A stretch of 64,000 nucleotides of DNA, from positions 1-64,000 of the forward strand of contig JAETON010000009.1 in assembly GCA_021771695.1 (NCBI GenBank), given 5' to 3'. The number at the start of each line of letters is the position of its first letter. Position 1 is the first letter of the stretch. The notes beneath the pieces were generated by a model. That model did no database searches. It was not told where the DNA came from and was given only the letters and a program-made list of their open reading frames with translations. Of the stretch, positions 61,020 to 64,000 are shown in pieces. Position numbers and translations under genes: made by a program. The DNA comes from Lachnospiraceae bacterium (GTDB lineage: Bacteria; Bacillota; Clostridia; Lachnospirales; Lachnospiraceae).

Positions 61020-61877
61020 ATGAATAATAGAGAAAAACTAAAAGAGAAAAAGAGAATTGTTGTGAAGGTAGGAACATCTTCCTTGATTCATAAAAACACT
61101 GGAAATATCAATTTATTTCGTTTGGAAAAACTGGTCAGAGTATTAACGGATCTTCATAACAGCGGAAAAGATGTAATTTTAGTATCTTCTGGAGCAATTG
61201 GTGTTGGATTTAAAGCTTTAGGGCTTTCTGGAAGACCGGAATCCCTTCCATTAAAACAGGCATGTTCAGCAGTGGGACAGGGACAGTTGATGATGATTTA
61301 CCAGAAATTATTTTCTGAATACAATCAAGGTTCTGCACAGATTTTGATTACAAAGGAAACGATGCTCAATGATGAACGGAGATTTAATGCAAAGAATACC
61401 TTTGAACAGCTTTTAAAACTTGGAGTTATACCGATTGTAAATGAAAATGATACGGTTTCTACAGAAGAAATTGAATTTGGAGATAACGATACCTTGTCTG
61501 CAGTGGTTACATCTGTAGTAAAAGCAGATTTGCTGATTCTTTTGACAGATATTGACGGACTATATACAGATGATCCTCACAAAAATCCGGGAGCCAAGCT
61601 TATTTCAGAAGTTCCAGTAATTGATGAAACCATTGAAGGAATGGCAAAAGGGGCTGTAACCAAAGTTGGAACCGGCGGAATGGCAACAAAGATTGCAGCA
61701 GCCAACATTGTAACGGATGCAGGAGCAGATATGATTATCGTTAACAGTGATAATTTAAATAATGTCAACAAAGTGATGGCAGGGGAGAATCTGGGAACAC
61801 TATTTTTGGCACATAAGAGAAAAGACTTTGATTTAAAGAAGTATTTGACAGAACGTCCGTATTTTCAGAAAGGTTAG
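61020..61877 (+). CDS. proB: Glutamate 5-kinase
   Basis: A 285-residue amino-acid kinase domain that phosphorylates glutamate in proline synthesis. KRIVVKVGTSSLIH at the start, ILVSSGAIGVGFKAL-like strand, NENDTVSTEEIEFGDNDTLS and TGGMATKIAAANIV are diagnostic. It ends without the C-terminal PUA domain of longer ProB proteins. The ATG at 61020 has AAGGAG about 9 nt upstream; the open frame back to 60861 overlaps the flavoprotein gene and is not used. Operon with DUF896 gene and proA. Confidence 0.95.
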   Translation: MNNREKLKEKKRIVVKVGTSSLIHKNTGNINLFRLEKLVRVLTDLHNSGKDVILVSSGAIGVGFKALGLSGRPESLPLKQACSAVGQGQLMMIYQKLFSEYNQGSAQILITKETMLNDERRFNAKNTFEQLLKLGVIPIVNENDTVSTEEIEFGDNDTLSAVVTSVVKADLLILLTDIDGLYTDDPHKNPGAKLISEVPVIDETIEGMAKGAVTKVGTGGMATKIAAANIVTDAGADMIIVNSDNLNNVNKVMAGENLGTLFLAHKRKDFDLKKYLTERPYFQKG

Positions 61878-61881
61878 AAAA

Positions 61882-62091
61882 ATGAACGAAGAAAAAATAG
61901 CAAGAATTAATGAATTATATCATTTGCAAAAAACAACAGGTCTTACAGAAGAACAAAAAAAGGAACAAAAAAAGCTCCGTGCAGAGTATATTCAGTCGGT
62001 TCGTGCAAATTTAAGAGGACATTTAAACAATATCAGTATTCAAAATGAAGATGGAACGGTAACCCCGCTTCGTCCAAAAGGAAAACATTAA
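61882..62091 (+). CDS. DUF896 family protein (YnzC-like)
   Basis: A 69-residue helical hairpin protein of the DUF896 family: [40 protein letters not shown] and the tail LRPKGKH. Bacillus relatives (YnzC, YneF region) are small cytoplasmic proteins of unclear role. It is placed between proB (4-bp gap) and proA (14-bp gap), so it is co-expressed with proline biosynthesis. Confidence 0.93.
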   Translation: MNEEKIARINELYHLQKTTGLTEEQKKEQKKLRAEYIQSVRANLRGHLNNISIQNEDGTVTPLRPKGKH

Positions 62092-62105
62092 AGGAGGAAA
62101 TGTAT

Positions 62106-63347
62106 ATGCTGAATCAATTAGGAAAACAGGCAAAGGAAGCTTCCGTTGTTCTTGGAACTGCGGGAATTGAAGTCAAAAATGCAGTATTAAAAGAAGCCGC
62201 CAAGTGTCTTGTGCAGAATCAGGAATATATTCTTGCCGAAAATGCAAAAGATGTGGAAGCAGCAAGGGCCAATGGAATGACAGAAGCATTGATTGACCGT
62301 CTGACTCTTACCGAGGACCGGATTGCAGGAATGGCAGAAGGACTTCGTCAGGTCGCAGAGTTAAGTGATCCAATCGGTGCAGTGGAACATATGCAGAAAA
62401 CACCGAATGGACTTCTTATTGGAAAGAAAGTAGTGCCTCTTGGTGTTGTAGGGATTATTTATGAATCCAGACCAAATGTGACAGCAGATGCATTTGCTCT
62501 TTGTTTTAAGACAGGAAATGCATGTCTTCTCCGCGGCGGAAGTGATGCGGTTCATTCAAATCTTGCTATTACTAATGTAATTCAAAAAGCTTTAGAATCT
62601 TTACATATGCCGAAATACAGTATTCAGCTTCTAAGCGATACCAGACGCGAAACAGCAGCAAAAATGATGCAGTTAAATGAATATTTAGATGTGCTGATTC
62701 CAAGAGGTGGAGCAGGATTGATTCAGTCTGTTGTAAAAAACAGTACCGTTCCTGTAATTGAAACAGGTACAGGAAACTGTCATGTATATGTGGATGAATT
62801 CGCACAAAAAGATATGGCAGTGAAAATTATTGTGAATGCCAAGACACAGCGCCTTGGAACATGTAATACTTGTGAATCTCTTGTATTGCATAAAAATATT
62901 GTAAAAAGCCATGGTCCGGCAATCATAGAAGCATTGTTGGAAAAAGGTGTGCAGGTGCGGGGAGATGAAGCAATTTGTGCTTTAAATTCCAAAGTAATTC
63001 CGGCATCCGAAGAAGATTGGGGAACAGAATACTTGGATGCTGTGATTTCCATGAAGACCGTAGATACTTTTGAAGAAGCAGTTGCACATATCAACAAATA
63101 TAATACCGGACATTCAGAAGCAATTGTGACAGATTCTTACCAAAATGCACAGGCATTTTTGGAAAAAATCGACGCAGCAGCTGTTTATGTGAATGCATCT
63201 ACTAGATTTACCGATGGTTTTGAATTTGGATTTGGTGCTGAAATTGGAATTAGTACACAAAAGATTCATGCAAGGGGACCGATGGGACTTCAGGCATTAA
63301 CAACAACAAAATTCATTATTTATGGAAATGGGCAATTGAGAGAATAA
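62106..63347 (+). CDS. proA: Gamma-glutamyl phosphate reductase
   Basis: A 413-residue NADPH-dependent aldehyde-dehydrogenase-type enzyme that reduces glutamyl phosphate to the semialdehyde. [34 protein letters not shown], and the catalytic Cys in [15 protein letters not shown] are visible. The ATG at 62106 has AAAGGAGG at 8 nt; the ATG at 62100 is only 2 nt from it. Last gene of the pro operon, followed by a terminator. Confidence 0.97.
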   Translation: MLNQLGKQAKEASVVLGTAGIEVKNAVLKEAAKCLVQNQEYILAENAKDVEAARANGMTEALIDRLTLTEDRIAGMAEGLRQVAELSDPIGAVEHMQKTPNGLLIGKKVVPLGVVGIIYESRPNVTADAFALCFKTGNACLLRGGSDAVHSNLAITNVIQKALESLHMPKYSIQLLSDTRRETAAKMMQLNEYLDVLIPRGGAGLIQSVVKNSTVPVIETGTGNCHVYVDEFAQKDMAVKIIVNAKTQRLGTCNTCESLVLHKNIVKSHGPAIIEALLEKGVQVRGDEAICALNSKVIPASEEDWGTEYLDAVISMKTVDTFEEAVAHINKYNTGHSEAIVTDSYQNAQAFLEKIDAAAVYVNASTRFTDGFEFGFGAEIGISTQKIHARGPMGLQALTTTKFIIYGNGQLRE

Positions 63348-63395
63348 AAAAGTTGTTGAAATTATGATAAGATTGTGATATATTTTCATATGTGC

Positions 63396-63435
63396 AAAGG
63401 AGTTTTCATGTCGATTGAGTGAAGACTCCTTTTTA
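63396..63435 (+). terminator. Terminator after proA
   Basis: AAAGGAGTTTTCA / TGAAGACTCCTTTTT (one mismatch) with an 11-nt loop and T-run. A 10-bp direct repeat TATGTGCAAA flanks it (63389-63398 and 63434-63443). Confidence 0.8.
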
Positions 63436-63464
63436 TGTGCAAAATGAGCCAAAGACATTTCATA

Positions 63465-63471
63465 TGTCGAA
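63465..63471 (+). promoter_or_regulatory. Spo0A-box-like site upstream of rnfC
   Basis: TGTCGAA matches the 0A-box core exactly. A one-mismatch copy (CGTCGAA on the minus strand) lies at about 63533-63539 inside the rnfC promoter spacer. Chance occurrence of a 7-mer is appreciable in 64 kb. Confidence 0.3.
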
Positions 63472-63527
63472 TATTGTAAGATTTTTAAGAAAAAATCAAT
63501 AAAATTGTTTGAAATCCAGTACATTTG

Positions 63528-63556
63528 TTGATTTTCGACGGGAAAAAACTTATGAT
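63528..63556 (+). promoter_or_regulatory. rnfC promoter
   Basis: TTGATT (63528-63533), 17-bp spacer, TATGAT (63551-63556), 44 bp before rnfC. Confidence 0.45.
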
Positions 63557-63599
63557 ATAGATTAATGAAAAAATATTGAAAAAGAAAGGAAGGCTTAAA

Positions 63600-64000
63600 A
63601 TGGCATTGTTTACATTTAGCGGCGGAGTTCATCCGGATGATGGAAAAGAATTTGCAAAGAATTCACCAATCACCGAATATCTGCCAAAAGGAGATGTTGT
63701 TTTACCTGTAGGCCAGCATATCGGTGCCCCTGCCAAACCAATTGTCAGCAAGGGTGATAAAGTGCTTGTCGGTCAAAAGGTTGCAGAAGCTGGCGGATTC
63801 GTATCAGCGAATATTTTCAGCTCTGTTTCAGGAACAGTAAAAGCAATTGAACCAAGAGTAACTCCAGCTGGAGCAAAAGTGAATTCAATTGTAATTGAAA
63901 ACGATGGAGAATTCAAAGAGGTAGATTTTGAGGCAAAACCTTACGAATCTATGTCAAAAGAAGAAGTTCTTAGTGCAATCAAAGAAGCTGGTATTGTTGG
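63600..64000 (+). CDS. rnfC: Electron transport complex subunit RnfC (partial)
   Basis: The first 133 codons of RnfC; the gene runs off the right edge. FSGGVHPDDGKEFAKNSPI, then the LPVGQHIGAPAKPIVSKGDKV segment with the biotin/lipoyl-like fold, identify the N-terminus. Rnf couples ferredoxin oxidation to NAD reduction and ion pumping across the membrane, the main energy-conserving complex of many anaerobes. AAAGGAAGG precedes the ATG; rnfD, G, E, A, B are expected to follow outside the window. Confidence 0.93.
   Translation, partial: MALFTFSGGVHPDDGKEFAKNSPITEYLPKGDVVLPVGQHIGAPAKPIVSKGDKVLVGQKVAEAGGFVSANIFSSVSGTVKAIEPRVTPAGAKVNSIVIENDGEFKEVDFEAKPYESMSKEEVLSAIKEAGIV

Noticed and set aside
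1..64000. CRISPR arrays, tRNA/rRNA genes, IS elements or prophage
   Set aside because: No regularly spaced repeats, cloverleaf-like genes, transposase/integrase motifs or phage structural genes were recognised on either strand.

Overview
The window is a low-GC, densely packed chromosomal segment of an endospore-forming anaerobic Firmicute, most likely a member of the Lachnospiraceae (Clostridia). The evidence is a complete spoIIIA operon, spoIVB next to spo0A, yqfC/yqfD, a SpoVB-like flippase, a short HisG with its HisZ partner, an rnf operon starting at the right edge, and the clostridial chain nusB-xseA / xseB-ispA-dxs-tlyA-nadK-argR-recN-spoIVB-spo0A. No rRNA, tRNA, CRISPR array, IS element or prophage was seen.

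Layout. 1-3.8 kb: aspS, a stand-alone ACT-repeat protein resembling the aspartokinase regulatory domain, and glyA. 3.9-5.8 kb: a ROK regulator with a two-domain cupin protein. 5.9-9.7 kb: an L,D-transpeptidase, then three minus-strand genes (AraC-type regulator, proteasome-like Ntn-hydrolase candidate, LUD-domain protein). 9.8-11.8 kb: topB. 11.9-16.7 kb: spoIIIAA-AH, with a sigma-E-like promoter in front. 16.8-18.9 kb: Asp23-family protein, nusB, xseA. 18.9-25.9 kb: an accessory module that separates xseA from xseB. 25.9-35.9 kb: xseB, ispA, dxs, tlyA, nadK, argR, recN, spoIVB and two consecutive spo0A-type genes. 36-43.7 kb: rqcH (minus strand), map with a SEC-C zinc motif, a response regulator/ABC/kinase set, and two uncharacterised genes. 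43.9-48.9 kb: hisZ-G-D-B and a HisF/A-like::HisI::HisE fusion. 49-57 kb: a 42-residue membrane protein, alaS, rpsU, yqfC, yqfD, phoH, ybeY and a flippase. 57-64 kb: two small anchored proteins (one BofC-like), two flavoproteins, proB-DUF896-proA, and the start of rnfC.

The best candidate for an undescribed system is the 18.9-25.9 kb module. A BlaI-type repressor and an M56 (BlaR1-like) membrane metalloprotease lacking the penicillin-sensor domain are co-transcribed with a small secreted peptide. Divergent from them runs an operon for a second secreted protein (mature form bracketed by two Cys), an intra-operonic hairpin, two membrane-anchored extracytoplasmic proteins, three different six-TM ABC-2-type permeases and one ATPase. 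This resembles a proteolysis-controlled secreted peptide/bacteriocin or envelope-defence system, but the function is inferred. Other notable items are the tandem spo0A paralogues (the second has an altered phospho-acceptor pocket), the HisF/A-like fusion to HisIE, and the proteasome-like hydrolase.

Start codons were chosen from Shine-Dalgarno spacing and family N-termini; several are TTG or GTG. All functional calls come from reading motifs by eye, with no database search.
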